Positions 17,925-26,317 of a DNA stretch of 64,000 nucleotides are shown one piece after another. Position 1 is the stretch's first letter. Every line of letters begins with the position of its first letter. Made by a program: the position numbers and the translations under genes. Under the pieces are notes generated by a model. The model was given only the letters and a program-made list of their open reading frames with translations. It was not told the origin of the DNA and made no database searches. This DNA comes from JANQGH01 sp039030175 (lineage in GTDB: Bacteria; Pseudomonadota; Alphaproteobacteria; DSM-16000; Inquilinaceae), in NCBI GenBank assembly GCA_039030175.1, contig JBCCER010000001.1:1-64000 (forward strand). Direction: 5' to 3'.

Positions 17925-19196
17925 ATGGATAGAATACGCATTCGCGGCGGCCGGCCGCTCAAGGGCAGCATCCCGATCTCGGGTGCCAAGAATGCTGCCC
18001 TGCCGCTGATGGCGGCGAGCTTGCTGACCGATCAGACACTGACGCTCACCAAGGTGCCGAAGCTGGCGGATATCAAGACGATGTCGAGCCTGCTGGCTCA
18101 ACATGGCGTCGTCCTGACGGCTAACGGGACGCCCGGCGCATTAGCGTTGGATGCGGCCGGTGTCGACAACACTACGGCGCCGTATGATTTGGTCCGTAAG
18201 ATGCGGGCGAGCGTTTTGGTACTGGGGCCGTTGGTCGCGCGATTTGGCCAGGCAGCAGTTTCTCTCCCCGGTGGCTGTGCCATCGGTACGCGCCCGGTCG
18301 ATCTTCATATTGATGGGCTGAAGGCGCTGGGGGCCGAGATCGACCTGCGTGAAGGCTACATCCATGCAAGCGCCCCAGACGGACTGACCGGCGCGCACAT
18401 AGTGTTCCCGAAGGTCTCGGTCGGGGCCACCGAAAACATTTTGATGGCGGCCAGCTTGGCCAAGGGCGAGACCGTGCTGCTGAACGCCGCGCGGGAGCCC
18501 GAAGTCGTTGACCTCGCCGACTGCCTTGTCGCCATGGGCGCCAGGATCGAGGGTATCGGTACCGATAGGGTGACGATCCAAGGCGTTGACAGCCTGGGTG
18601 CTGCTACCCATGAGGTGGTTAGCGACCGGATCGAAACCGGCACCTATGCCATGGCGGCAGCGGCCACGGGCGGGGATGTAGAGCTGATCGGCGGCCGTTT
18701 GGACCTGATCGAGGCGGTGTCAAAGGGCCTATCGGGTGCCGGCGTTGAGTTCTCAGAGACCGATGCCGGCTTCAGGGTCAATCGCGCGAATGGACCCTTA
18801 ACCGGCGTCGATGTGATGACCGAGCCATTTCCGGGATACCCGACCGATTTGCAGGCCCAGACCATGGCGTTGATGACGACGGCCGGCGGGGCGTCGATGA
18901 TCACCGAGACGATCTTCGAAAACCGCTTCATGCATGTTCCCGAACTCGCCCGAATGGGGGCCAACATTACCGTCCACGGGTCTTCGGCCCTGGTTCGGGG
19001 TGTGCCGAATTTGACTGGCGCACCCGTCATGGCCACCGACCTTCGCGCGAGCGTCTCCCTGGTCATTGCCGGCTTGGTCGCGGAAGGTGAGACGGTCTTG
19101 AATCGCGTCTATCATCTTGATCGTGGATACGAACGGCTGGAGGAAAAGTTGGCCGCCTGTGGTGCAGAAATCGAACGTATGCCGGCGGAAGACTGA
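17925..19196 (+). CDS. murA: UDP-N-acetylglucosamine 1-carboxyvinyltransferase
   Basis: A 423-residue enzyme that transfers enolpyruvate from PEP to UDP-GlcNAc, the first committed step of peptidoglycan synthesis. Present are the N-terminal PISGAKNAALPLMAASLLT, the active-site loop LPGGCAIGTRPVDLHI with the PEP-reactive Cys that is the fosfomycin target, PFPGYPTDLQAQTMALMTTA, and ENRFMHVPELARMGANI. The length is standard. The start at ATG 17925 follows a weak ribosome-binding region; the frame upstream overlaps dcd. It is co-transcribed with the DUF2948 gene, sharing TGATG. Confidence 0.97.
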   Translation: MDRIRIRGGRPLKGSIPISGAKNAALPLMAASLLTDQTLTLTKVPKLADIKTMSSLLAQHGVVLTANGTPGALALDAAGVDNTTAPYDLVRKMRASVLVLGPLVARFGQAAVSLPGGCAIGTRPVDLHIDGLKALGAEIDLREGYIHASAPDGLTGAHIVFPKVSVGATENILMAASLAKGETVLLNAAREPEVVDLADCLVAMGARIEGIGTDRVTIQGVDSLGAATHEVVSDRIETGTYAMAAAATGGDVELIGGRLDLIEAVSKGLSGAGVEFSETDAGFRVNRANGPLTGVDVMTEPFPGYPTDLQAQTMALMTTAGGASMITETIFENRFMHVPELARMGANITVHGSSALVRGVPNLTGAPVMATDLRASVSLVIAGLVAEGETVLNRVYHLDRGYERLEEKLAACGAEIERMPAED

Positions 19197-19732
19197 TGGC
19201 TGACCCAATGAGCGCTAAACCACTGCGCCTGCGAACCCGTGAAGCCGCTGAATTGCCGGTCATCGCTGCCCAGTTACAGGACGCGATCGTGCCAGTGGCG
19301 GAGATTGGCTATGACGCCGAGAAGAAGTTGTTCGTCTTCGTCGCCAATCGCTTCCGATGGGATATCGGAGAGGTCGACTGGTCTGACGAGTTCGGCAGCG
19401 ACGAGGCTGACGAGGAATTGGGTGAGGGACCACAGGGTGCGGTCTACCTGCGAGGTCAATGCGGGGTGCAGTTCCGTAACGTCACGCAGGTCCGCCGTCG
19501 CAACATCGACATGGCCGATCGCGGCGGCTTGCTCGATCTCCTGACCATCGCCACTTACGACAATCACATTCGCCTGGTCTTTGCCGAAAATGCCGAAATC
19601 GATCTGACCGTTGGCCGATTTGACGTCTACATGGAGGATATCGGCGAGCCCTGGATTACACGGCAGCGGCCTGAACATAGAGACGAGGAAGACAGCGCCC
19701 AATCGGGCGCCGCCGATAAGTCCGAAGTCTAG
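19196..19732 (+). CDS. DUF2948 family protein
   Basis: A 178-residue cytoplasmic protein that resembles the alphaproteobacterial DUF2948 family: RLRTREAAELPVIAAQLQDA, then KKLFVFVANRFRWDIGE. The remainder contains GVQFRNVTQVRRRNIDMADR and an IRLVFAENAEIDLTV segment. The function is unknown. The start codon overlaps the murA stop (TGATG), indicating translational coupling. In many alphaproteobacteria hisD follows directly, but here hisD lies about 10 kb away. The stop codon overlaps the convergent glnK stop. Confidence 0.85.
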   Translation: MADPMSAKPLRLRTREAAELPVIAAQLQDAIVPVAEIGYDAEKKLFVFVANRFRWDIGEVDWSDEFGSDEADEELGEGPQGAVYLRGQCGVQFRNVTQVRRRNIDMADRGGLLDLLTIATYDNHIRLVFAENAEIDLTVGRFDVYMEDIGEPWITRQRPEHRDEEDSAQSGAADKSEV

Positions 19733-20067
19733 AGCGCCTGCGACCCGATTTCTCCGGTTCGGATCCGCATCGCATCTTGCAGATCGAAAACGAAGATCTT
19801 GCCGTCACCAATCCGGCCGGTTTGGGCTGACTGTTGAATGGCTTCCACCACCCGTTCCTGATCGCCATCATCGACGGCGATTTCCAGTTTCAGCTTCGGA
19901 ATGTAGCTGATCTTGTACTCCGCTCCCCGATAGATCTCGGTATGCCCCTTTTGGCGGCCATATCCACGCACTTCCGTTGCGGTCAGGCCCAAAATGCCGA
20001 TCTCGGTCAAGGCATCGCGCACAGCGTCCAACCTGTGCGGTTGGATAATGGCGACAATCCATTTCAT
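19729..20067 (-). CDS. glnK: P-II nitrogen regulatory protein (GlnK/GlnB type)
   Basis: A 112-residue P-II signal protein, which senses 2-oxoglutarate and ATP/ADP and gates AmtB. The T-loop GRQKGHTEIYRGAEYKIS contains the Tyr normally uridylylated (RGAEY), and the two C-terminal signatures TGRIGDGKIFVFD and IRTGE are intact. It lies 45 bases after amtB in the same direction, so it is very likely the AmtB partner; GlnB cannot be excluded from sequence alone. Its stop overlaps that of the DUF2948 gene on the opposite strand. Confidence 0.92.
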   Translation of the reverse strand: MKWIVAIIQPHRLDAVRDALTEIGILGLTATEVRGYGRQKGHTEIYRGAEYKISYIPKLKLEIAVDDGDQERVVEAIQQSAQTGRIGDGKIFVFDLQDAMRIRTGEIGSQAL

Positions 20068-20112
20068 CGTTGAAATCTCCTTTGGATCAATGGCTTTGCG
20101 CGCCCCGCAGGC

Positions 20113-21333
20113 CTACGGATTGTAGCCCTGCTCGCCATGGGCGGTGAAATCCAACCCTTCGATGGCATCCTCGTCGGTGACCCGCAATCCGCAAAGAGCC
20201 TTTGTGATCTTCACAAGGACATAGCTGGCAATGGCTGCCCAAAGGGCAGTTACAACGACGCCGACGAGCTGTACCCAGAATTGCGACCCCATGGTCACGC
20301 CTTCGGCAAGGCCGATGCCGCCCAACGCAGTGCTAGCAAAGAACGCCGCCAGCAAGGTACCGGTCGCGCCGCCGATGCCGTGCACCGCCAAGACATCCAG
20401 TGAGTCGTCGATCTTGAACTTGTGCTTGATCAAATCGACCGCCGCATAGCAAAGCAGGCCGCCGACCAAGCCGAGCACAATGCCACCTGCCGGGCCGACG
20501 AACCCGGACGCAGGGGTGATGGTCGCCAAGCCTGCGATGGTGCCGGTGACCAAACCGACGACGCTGGGCTTGCCATACTTGACCCATTCGATCGTCAACC
20601 ACACCAGCGAGGCAACGGCCGCCGATAGGTGTGTAACCAGCATGGCCATTGCAGCGTCGGTGCCTGCCGACAGGGCGCTACCGGCGTTGAAGCCGAACCA
20701 GCCTACCCACAGCATGCACGCCCCGACCATCACCATCCAAGGCGCGTGGGGTGGCCGCAATCCGCTTGGGAAGCCGCGCCTGTCGCCGAGCTGCCAGGCG
20801 ATCACGAGAGCAGAGACGCCCGCCGTTACGTGGACGACGATCCCACCGGCGAAGTCAAGAACGCCCATTTCAGCAAGCCAGCCGCCACCCCATACCCAGT
20901 GGGTCACGGGGGCATAGACAACCAGCAGCCATAGACCGGAAAACACCAAGACGGCGGCGAACTTGATCCGTTCGACATAGGCGCCGACGATCAGCGCGGG
21001 TGTGATGATCGCGAATGTCATCTGGAACATCACGAACAGCGTCGCGGGTATTCCGTAATCCTCAATGATGGTACCCCGCCCCATGTCTAGGAGCAGCACA
21101 TCCGACAGTCCGCCGACAAAGGCGTTGCCTTCCGAGAAGGCGAGGCTATAGCCAATGACAAACCATAAGACCGAGGCAAGGCACGCAATAGCAATGCAGT
21201 GCATTAGGACGGACAGGACGTTCTTCGACTGAACCAGGCCACCATAGAAAAGCGCCAGGCCAGGCAGCGTCATGAACAGGACCAAGGCAGTGGATGTCAA
21301 AATCCACGCCGTATTGCCGGTATCGATCATCAA
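20113..21333 (-). CDS. amtB: Ammonium transporter
   Basis: A 406-residue Amt/Rh family channel with about eleven membrane helices. Conserved stretches are TALVLFMTLPGLALFYGGLV, the region VVHVTAGVSALVIAW with the first pore His, WFGFNAGSALSAGTDA and VLAVHGIGGATGTLLAAFF with the second pore His. There is no long cleavable signal peptide before the first helix, unlike E. coli AmtB. It is the first gene of an amtB-glnK operon, the reverse of the common glnK-amtB order. Confidence 0.95.
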   Translation of the reverse strand: MMIDTGNTAWILTSTALVLFMTLPGLALFYGGLVQSKNVLSVLMHCIAIACLASVLWFVIGYSLAFSEGNAFVGGLSDVLLLDMGRGTIIEDYGIPATLFVMFQMTFAIITPALIVGAYVERIKFAAVLVFSGLWLLVVYAPVTHWVWGGGWLAEMGVLDFAGGIVVHVTAGVSALVIAWQLGDRRGFPSGLRPPHAPWMVMVGACMLWVGWFGFNAGSALSAGTDAAMAMLVTHLSAAVASLVWLTIEWVKYGKPSVVGLVTGTIAGLATITPASGFVGPAGGIVLGLVGGLLCYAAVDLIKHKFKIDDSLDVLAVHGIGGATGTLLAAFFASTALGGIGLAEGVTMGSQFWVQLVGVVVTALWAAIASYVLVKITKALCGLRVTDEDAIEGLDFTAHGEQGYNP

Positions 21334-21656
21334 TGAGCCCCTTTTCGCGCCGAGATTACCTCTCGGTTCGGCGAGATTGCTAAATCGGGCGGCATCATGC
21401 CCAGAAAAGCGGCGAGATCAATGGTGCAGTGCGATATTCTCAGTCCCAGCTGCACTTTTCGTGCGCGAATGACTAATTCGTAGTCACGTTAGTTCGCTGC
21501 TTAGCGCCCTTTGGTTGTATTCGGTCCCGACATGCGATGGATCAGATCTTGCCTTCAACCGAAGCTGTAGCCGCAGAGCGACACCTTCGTGGCGAACGGA
21601 TCGCTAATCTGAAGCTTGAAATTCAGAATGGGGCGCTGTCAGGACTTAACGATCGG
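21334..21656. other. Intergenic region between amtB and tetR-like genes
   Basis: 323 bases between the 5' end of amtB and the 3' end of the TetR gene. It contains the presumed amtB promoter (see 21451-21466). A 56-codon frame at 21537-21707 is open on the plus strand but runs into the TetR gene antisense and lacks a good ribosome-binding site, so I do not call it a gene. Confidence 0.6.
21451..21466 (-). promoter_or_regulatory. Weak sigma-54-like promoter candidate for amtB
   Basis: On the minus strand GCGCACG-AAAA-GTGCA compares with TGGCACG-N4-TTGCA. The -12 GC and most of the -24 element match, but the -24 GG is CG. It lies about 118 bases before the amtB ATG. amtB-glnK operons are commonly NtrC/sigma-54 controlled; the site itself is only a candidate. 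Confidence 0.3.
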
Positions 21657-22289
21657 CTAACTGTTCTTGAGGCCATTCATCAAGATATCGAAATGGGTTT
21701 CGAATAACTGTTCCGAATCCAGCGTATGATGCCTTTCAAACAGGATCTTCCAGATCGCCGCTACGATGACGGGGCCTAAAACCACTTGGGGGTGGTCGGG
21801 CAGGGCGGTCTGGCGAAACTCGCCTCGCTTGACTCCGAGCTCGATTGTTTTTTGGAGGGTCTTAAGGCCGCGTTGAATGACCGTCTCGTAGTAAAAATCC
21901 ACCAGATGAGAGAAGCGAGGACCCTCGGCGATCATCAATCGCAGGATCTCGCGTAACCTGCTGCCGGCCAACTCCTGATAGATCCCTCTAACCTGAGCCC
22001 GGATCAGCGCCTCCACTGGGCCGTCATGATTGGCTAGCAGCTCTTCCGCCGCGGAGACACGCGGAAGAACCCAGCGGCGCACGACGCCCTCGAAGAGTTG
22101 GTCCTTGCTGTTGAAATACAGATAGATCGTCCCCTTGCTGATGCCCGCTCTCTTGGCGACATCGTCAAGACGCGCGGCCTCGAATCCCTTCGTCGAGAAC
22201 TCTTCCAGCGCGGCGTCCAAGATATCGTCCGACCGGCCCTCCTTGGCTGGACGACCGCGCGGTTTATCCCCCAGTTGATTGGCTGTCAT
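21657..22289 (-). CDS. TetR/AcrR-family transcriptional repressor of the adjacent efflux operon
   Basis: A 210-residue regulator with a typical N-terminal TetR helix-turn-helix: ILDAALEEFSTKGFEAARLD, then VAKRAGISKGTIYLYFNSKD. The C-terminal ligand domain is longer and variable, as in CecR/YbiH-like proteins (ending FETHFDILMNGLKNS). I chose ATG 22287-22289 because GGCGGA precedes it; an in-frame ATG at 22319 would add ten residues. It is divergent from the HlyD/ABC operon, and a perfect palindrome lies between them. By family and position it should repress that operon and itself until it binds a small lipophilic or drug-like ligand. Confidence 0.92.
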   Translation of the reverse strand: MTANQLGDKPRGRPAKEGRSDDILDAALEEFSTKGFEAARLDDVAKRAGISKGTIYLYFNSKDQLFEGVVRRWVLPRVSAAEELLANHDGPVEALIRAQVRGIYQELAGSRLREILRLMIAEGPRFSHLVDFYYETVIQRGLKTLQKTIELGVKRGEFRQTALPDHPQVVLGPVIVAAIWKILFERHHTLDSEQLFETHFDILMNGLKNS

Positions 22290-22320
22290 CGTGTTTATCC
22301 GCCGCGCGAAGCAATTCATG

Positions 22321-22350
22321 TTGCAAAAGTCAGGTACTAGAACATATTAT
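22321..22350 (+). promoter_or_regulatory. Promoter candidate for the efflux operon
   Basis: TTGCAA (22321-22326) and TATTAT (22345-22350) are separated by 18 bases and would place the transcription start near 22357, inside the palindrome at 22352-22365. A bound repressor would block initiation. Confidence 0.5.
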
Positions 22351-22351
22351 G

Positions 22352-22365
22352 ACTGACCGGTCAGT
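22352..22365. promoter_or_regulatory. Palindromic TetR-type operator
   Basis: ACTGACCGGTCAGT is a perfect 14-base inverted repeat, flanked by partly symmetric TATG and TATA. It sits between the divergent TetR and HlyD-like genes, 53 bases before the HlyD-like ATG. The arrangement is typical of a TetR-family binding site. Confidence 0.75.
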
Positions 22366-22417
22366 TATACAAGCGCCAGGTTGTGATCGGTCCAAAGCGG
22401 GAGAGTGTTGCCGAGAT

Positions 22418-23416
22418 ATGAAGCGGGTTGCCGTCATAATCGTGGTCTTGTTTGTGCTGGGAGGTGGCGCGGCCTGGTACTTCTATGGTCGCGAGGAGGC
22501 CCAAAGCCCCGACCTTCTGCTATACGGCAATGTGGACATCCGTCAGGTGGAGCTTGCCTTTCGGGTGACCGGCCGCCTTGCAGAAATGCGGTTTGAGGAG
22601 GGAGACGCGGTTCAGGCCGATGAATTGGTCGCCACTCTGGATGCCGTTCCCTTCGATGAAAGTGTTGCTTATGCCGAGGCCAATGTCGCCGTTCGGCAGG
22701 CCCAACTTGCCAATCTCGAAGCCGGCGCCCGCCCGCAAGAGGTAGCGCAAGGACGAGCAACCGTTGCCGAGAGACAGGCCGCCTTGGACAACGCAACGCG
22801 CGTTTTGGAGCGACAGCAACAGCTGGTGCAGCAAGGAAACGTCTCGCAAAGCGTTTACGATGACGCTCTCACCGGGCTTGATGAGGCACAAGCTCGGTTG
22901 GAGTCTGCTCAGGAAGCACTTGAGTTGACACTGGCGGGGGCCCGCGCCGAGGACATCCAAGCGGCCAGGGCCAATCTCCAGGCGGCTCAAGTCCAGGTCG
23001 CGCAAGCCCAAACCCAGCGTGACGATACGCAGCTCTATGCGCCATCGGACGGAACGATATTGACCCGCATGCACGAGCCGGGTGCGATCGTCTCGGCAGG
23101 TCAAACTGTCTTCACGCTGTCTTTGGACCGCCCGGTCTGGGTGCGAGCCTATGTCGATGAACCCGATTTGGGACTGATCCGGCCCGGCTTGTCCGTCGAA
23201 GTCGTTACGGACACAAATCCGAACCAGCCCTATACAGGCCAGATTGGCTTTATCTCACCGACCGCCGAATTCACCCCGCGCACTGTCGAAACGACCGCGC
23301 TGCGGACGAGCCTCGTCTATCGCCTGCGGGTGATCGTCGCGGAACCTGACGACCGCTTGCGACAGGGCATGCCGGTGACCGTGCGAATTGCCAATGCGCG
23401 GCAGGTGACGGAGTGA
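22418..23416 (+). CDS. HlyD/YbhG-like membrane fusion protein
   Basis: A 332-residue periplasmic adaptor. A single N-terminal anchor (VAVIIVVLFVLGGGAAWYFY) is followed by a lipoyl-type half motif (NVDIRQVELAFRVTGRL), a long coiled-coil hairpin rich in Ala/Gln/Arg (about residues 95-200), the second lipoyl half (LYAPSDGTILTRMHEPGAIV) and a beta-barrel domain. It matches YbhG in order and size. The ATG at 22418 is chosen because the longer frame would begin inside the operator. It links the ABC permeases to an outer-membrane channel, probably TolC encoded elsewhere. Confidence 0.9.
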   Translation: MKRVAVIIVVLFVLGGGAAWYFYGREEAQSPDLLLYGNVDIRQVELAFRVTGRLAEMRFEEGDAVQADELVATLDAVPFDESVAYAEANVAVRQAQLANLEAGARPQEVAQGRATVAERQAALDNATRVLERQQQLVQQGNVSQSVYDDALTGLDEAQARLESAQEALELTLAGARAEDIQAARANLQAAQVQVAQAQTQRDDTQLYAPSDGTILTRMHEPGAIVSAGQTVFTLSLDRPVWVRAYVDEPDLGLIRPGLSVEVVTDTNPNQPYTGQIGFISPTAEFTPRTVETTALRTSLVYRLRVIVAEPDDRLRQGMPVTVRIANARQVTE

Positions 23417-23419
23417 CCG

Positions 23420-25198
23420 ATGGGCGAGGCGCTCGTCCAGATCAATTCGGTCACGAAAAGCTTCATCAAAGGGCATCCGCCTGCGCTTAACGCCATCTCT
23501 GCGCAGGTGGAGGCGGGAAAGATAACAGGGCTGGTCGGCCCAGACGGTGCCGGGAAGACGACGTTGATCCGGCTGATCACGGGCCTGTTGGTTCCTGACG
23601 AGGGTAAGATCACCGCTCTTGGATGCGACACGCGATCTGAGGCCCGGTCCATCCACGCGGCCGTTGGCTATATGCCGCAGCGGTTTGGCCTTTATGAGGA
23701 TCTGACGGTCCAGGAGAACTTGTCGCTTTACGCCAATCTGCGGGGGCTATCGTTTCAGCAGCGCGCCGGGGTCTTTGAGAGGCTTTTGGACTTTACGGAC
23801 CTCGCCCGATTTACCGACCGGCTATCGGGCCAGCTTTCCGGAGGCATGAAGCAGAAACTGGGGCTCGCCTGCGCTCTGATCAAAACGCCAAAGTTGCTGC
23901 TGTTGGACGAACCCAGCGTCGGCGTCGACCCGATTTCGCGCCGTGAGCTGTGGCGCATGGTCCAAGACCTTACCAGTGAGGGCATCGGTGTCGTCTGGTC
24001 CACCGCTTATCTCGACGAAGCCGAGCGATGTGACGATGTCATCCTGCTGAACGAAGGTGAACTGCTGTTTCAGGGGCCGCCGAATGGGATGACCGGGCGG
24101 GCGGCGGGGCGCGTCGACCAGATCGTTGAGATTAAGGGACGAAGGCGGGCCGTGTTGGCCAACGCACTCGATATCGACGGTGTTGTCGATGGCGTCATAC
24201 AGGGTCGCGCCGTGCGGGTTGTCTATCGACGAGACGATGTCGCCGCGACGCGCCTGCGAGCGACTGAGATGGTGGCCGCTACCGAACCCACCGCGTCGGT
24301 CGTTCAAACCGAGCCGCGTTTTGAGGACGCGTTTATCGATGCCCTGGGCGGTGGTCCCGGGGGGCGCTCGACGCTCGCCGCGCACACGGTCGATATCGCC
24401 GTAAAATCTAACAGCGGCAACCAAGACAGCTCGGATGGCGACAAGGTCATCGTGGCCAAAGGCTTGACCAAGCGGTTCGGCGATTTCGTCGCAGCGCGCG
24501 ATGTCACGTTCGCCATTCCGCGCGGCGAGATCTTCGGCTTGCTCGGCCCCAACGGTGCAGGCAAGTCCACCTCATTCAAGATGCTCTGCGGTCTGCTGAA
24601 GCCGACGGCTGGGGAGGGCACCGTTGCCGGGTTCGATCTGCGCAGAGCGGCGGCCGAAGCGCGCAATCGACTGGGCTATATGGCGCAGAAATTCTCGCTT
24701 TATGGCGACCTTAGCGTTGCCCAGAATCTAGAGTTCTTTGCCGGAGCCTACGGGCTTTCCCGCAAAAGGCGGCGTGAGCGCATCGACACGATGATTGAGA
24801 CGTTCGACCTGCCGAGGTTTTTGGCTACCAACGCCAAAGATCTGCCGCTCGGCTACAAACAGCGACTGGCTCTGGCTTGTGCTGTCATGCACGAGCCTGA
24901 AGCGCTGTTTCTGGACGAGCCGACCTCCGGTGTCGACCCGATCACAAGGCGGGAGTTTTGGACTCACATCAACGGCTTGGTCGAGCGCGGCGTCGCTGTC
25001 CTCGTGACTACCCACTTCATGGACGAAGCCGAGTACTGCGACCGGATCGCCTTGATCTACCGAAGCCGGACAATCGCGACCGGCTCGCCCGACGCGCTTA
25101 AGGCCCAAGTCACAAGTCTATCCTTGCCAGATCCTTCGCTAGAGGATGCTTTCATTCGTCTGGTTGAGGACTCCGAGTCTGGTCAAGAGGCGGCGTGA
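23420..25198 (+). CDS. ABC transporter ATP-binding protein with two fused nucleotide-binding domains (YbhF-like)
   Basis: A 592-residue cytoplasmic ATPase with two complete ABC domains. Domain 1 has Walker A GPDGAGKTTL, signature LSGGMKQKLGLACAL and Walker B KLLLLDEPSVGVDP. Domain 2 has GPNGAGKSTSFKML, a variant signature LPLGYKQRLALACAV and ALFLDEPTSGVDP. The Ser-Gly-Gly of the second signature is replaced by Leu-Gly-Tyr, so the two ATP sites are probably unequal. It starts three bases after the adaptor gene and its stop overlaps the next start. It energises the two permeases downstream. Confidence 0.93.
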   Translation: MGEALVQINSVTKSFIKGHPPALNAISAQVEAGKITGLVGPDGAGKTTLIRLITGLLVPDEGKITALGCDTRSEARSIHAAVGYMPQRFGLYEDLTVQENLSLYANLRGLSFQQRAGVFERLLDFTDLARFTDRLSGQLSGGMKQKLGLACALIKTPKLLLLDEPSVGVDPISRRELWRMVQDLTSEGIGVVWSTAYLDEAERCDDVILLNEGELLFQGPPNGMTGRAAGRVDQIVEIKGRRRAVLANALDIDGVVDGVIQGRAVRVVYRRDDVAATRLRATEMVAATEPTASVVQTEPRFEDAFIDALGGGPGGRSTLAAHTVDIAVKSNSGNQDSSDGDKVIVAKGLTKRFGDFVAARDVTFAIPRGEIFGLLGPNGAGKSTSFKMLCGLLKPTAGEGTVAGFDLRRAAAEARNRLGYMAQKFSLYGDLSVAQNLEFFAGAYGLSRKRRRERIDTMIETFDLPRFLATNAKDLPLGYKQRLALACAVMHEPEALFLDEPTSGVDPITRREFWTHINGLVERGVAVLVTTHFMDEAEYCDRIALIYRSRTIATGSPDALKAQVTSLSLPDPSLEDAFIRLVEDSESGQEAA

Positions 25199-26316
25199 TG
25201 GTGCCTGGCCGTCGATTCGGTGCCTTGCTGGTTAAGGAGAGCATTCAGATCGTCCGCGACCCTAGCTCGATCTTGATCGCGCTGGTCCTGCCGCTAATCC
25301 TACTGTTCCTCTTCGGTTACGGCGTTTCGCTCGACGCCAATGTCGTCAGGATTGGCTTGGTGATAGAGCAGGCCGAAGGTCCTGCCGAGGATCTTGCCGC
25401 CGCATTTCAGGCCTCTCCGTATTTCGAGACAGAAGTCGCGACCGACATTCGGCTGTTGGAGGACGATCTTGTTGCCGGCGACATCCGAGGGATCGTGGTT
25501 ATACCAGCGACATTCGATCGAGTCTTCGACATGGGGAATGGCCACGCCGCATTCCAGGTCATCGCGGATGGGTCGGAGCCCAATACCGCCAACTTTGTTC
25601 AGAACTACGCCAGCGGTGTCTGGAGTACTTGGCTGGCCCAACAATCTGCGAATGGGCAGGGAACGCCACCCGCTATCTCTTTGGCGCCGCGCTTTTGGTT
25701 CAATCCGGAACTGGCCAGCCGCTACTTCCTTGTGCCGGGATCGATGGCCATCGTGATGACGCTGATCGGTACGCTCTTGACCGCCCTGGTCGTGGCGCGC
25801 GAGTGGGAGCGGGGCACGATGGAGGCCATCATGGCCACCCCGGTCGGCATTTTGGAACTGCTACTGGGTAAGCTGATTCCATACTTCGTCCTCGCGTTAG
25901 GCGCGATGGCCCTTTGCACCGTCCTCGCGGTCACGGTGTTCGGTGTGCCGATGCACGGGTCAGTGTTGGCGCTGGTCGCCATATCAATGGCATTCCTGCT
26001 GCCAGCATTGGGTCAGGGGCTGCTGATTTCAGCTGCGACCAAGAACCAGTTCGTCGCCTCGCAGGCGGCGCTGCTGAGTGGATTTCTGCCGGCCTTTCTT
26101 CTCTCCGGCTTCATCTTCGAAATCGACAGCATGCCGACGGTGATCCAGTGGATTACGGTGATCGTGCCGGCCCGTTACCTGATTGCCAGCCTGCAGACCG
26201 TCTTTTTGGCAGGGGATATTTGGGCGCTGTTTTTGCCGAACATCGGGATCATGTTGCTGATTGGTTCGGTGTTTTTTGTGCTGGCCGCTCGCAGCACCAA
26301 AAAGCGGCTCGACTGA
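25198..26316 (+). CDS. ABC-2 type efflux permease (YbhS-like)
   Basis: A 372-residue membrane protein of the ABC-2 family. An N-terminal helix (SSILIALVLPLILLFLFGYG) is followed by a large periplasmic domain (residues about 40-175) and five further helices, including the family segment AREWERGTMEAIMATPVG. The ATG at 25198 overlaps the ATPase stop in TGATG. With the next gene it should form a heterodimeric exporter, as in YbhS/YbhR, for drugs, cations or lipophilic compounds. Confidence 0.92.
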   Translation: MVPGRRFGALLVKESIQIVRDPSSILIALVLPLILLFLFGYGVSLDANVVRIGLVIEQAEGPAEDLAAAFQASPYFETEVATDIRLLEDDLVAGDIRGIVVIPATFDRVFDMGNGHAAFQVIADGSEPNTANFVQNYASGVWSTWLAQQSANGQGTPPAISLAPRFWFNPELASRYFLVPGSMAIVMTLIGTLLTALVVAREWERGTMEAIMATPVGILELLLGKLIPYFVLALGAMALCTVLAVTVFGVPMHGSVLALVAISMAFLLPALGQGLLISAATKNQFVASQAALLSGFLPAFLLSGFIFEIDSMPTVIQWITVIVPARYLIASLQTVFLAGDIWALFLPNIGIMLLIGSVFFVLAARSTKKRLD

Positions 26317-26317
26317 G

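Noticed and set aside
21423..21466. GGTGCA and TGCAC half-sites considered as NtrC operators upstream of amtB
   Set aside because: The spacing between half-sites does not match the NtrC palindrome; only a weak sigma-54 candidate was kept.
21537..21707. A 56-codon plus-strand frame between amtB and the TetR gene
   Set aside because: No clear ribosome-binding site, 51 bases antisense to the TetR gene, and no family resemblance; its composition is reasonable, so it stays a weak possibility.
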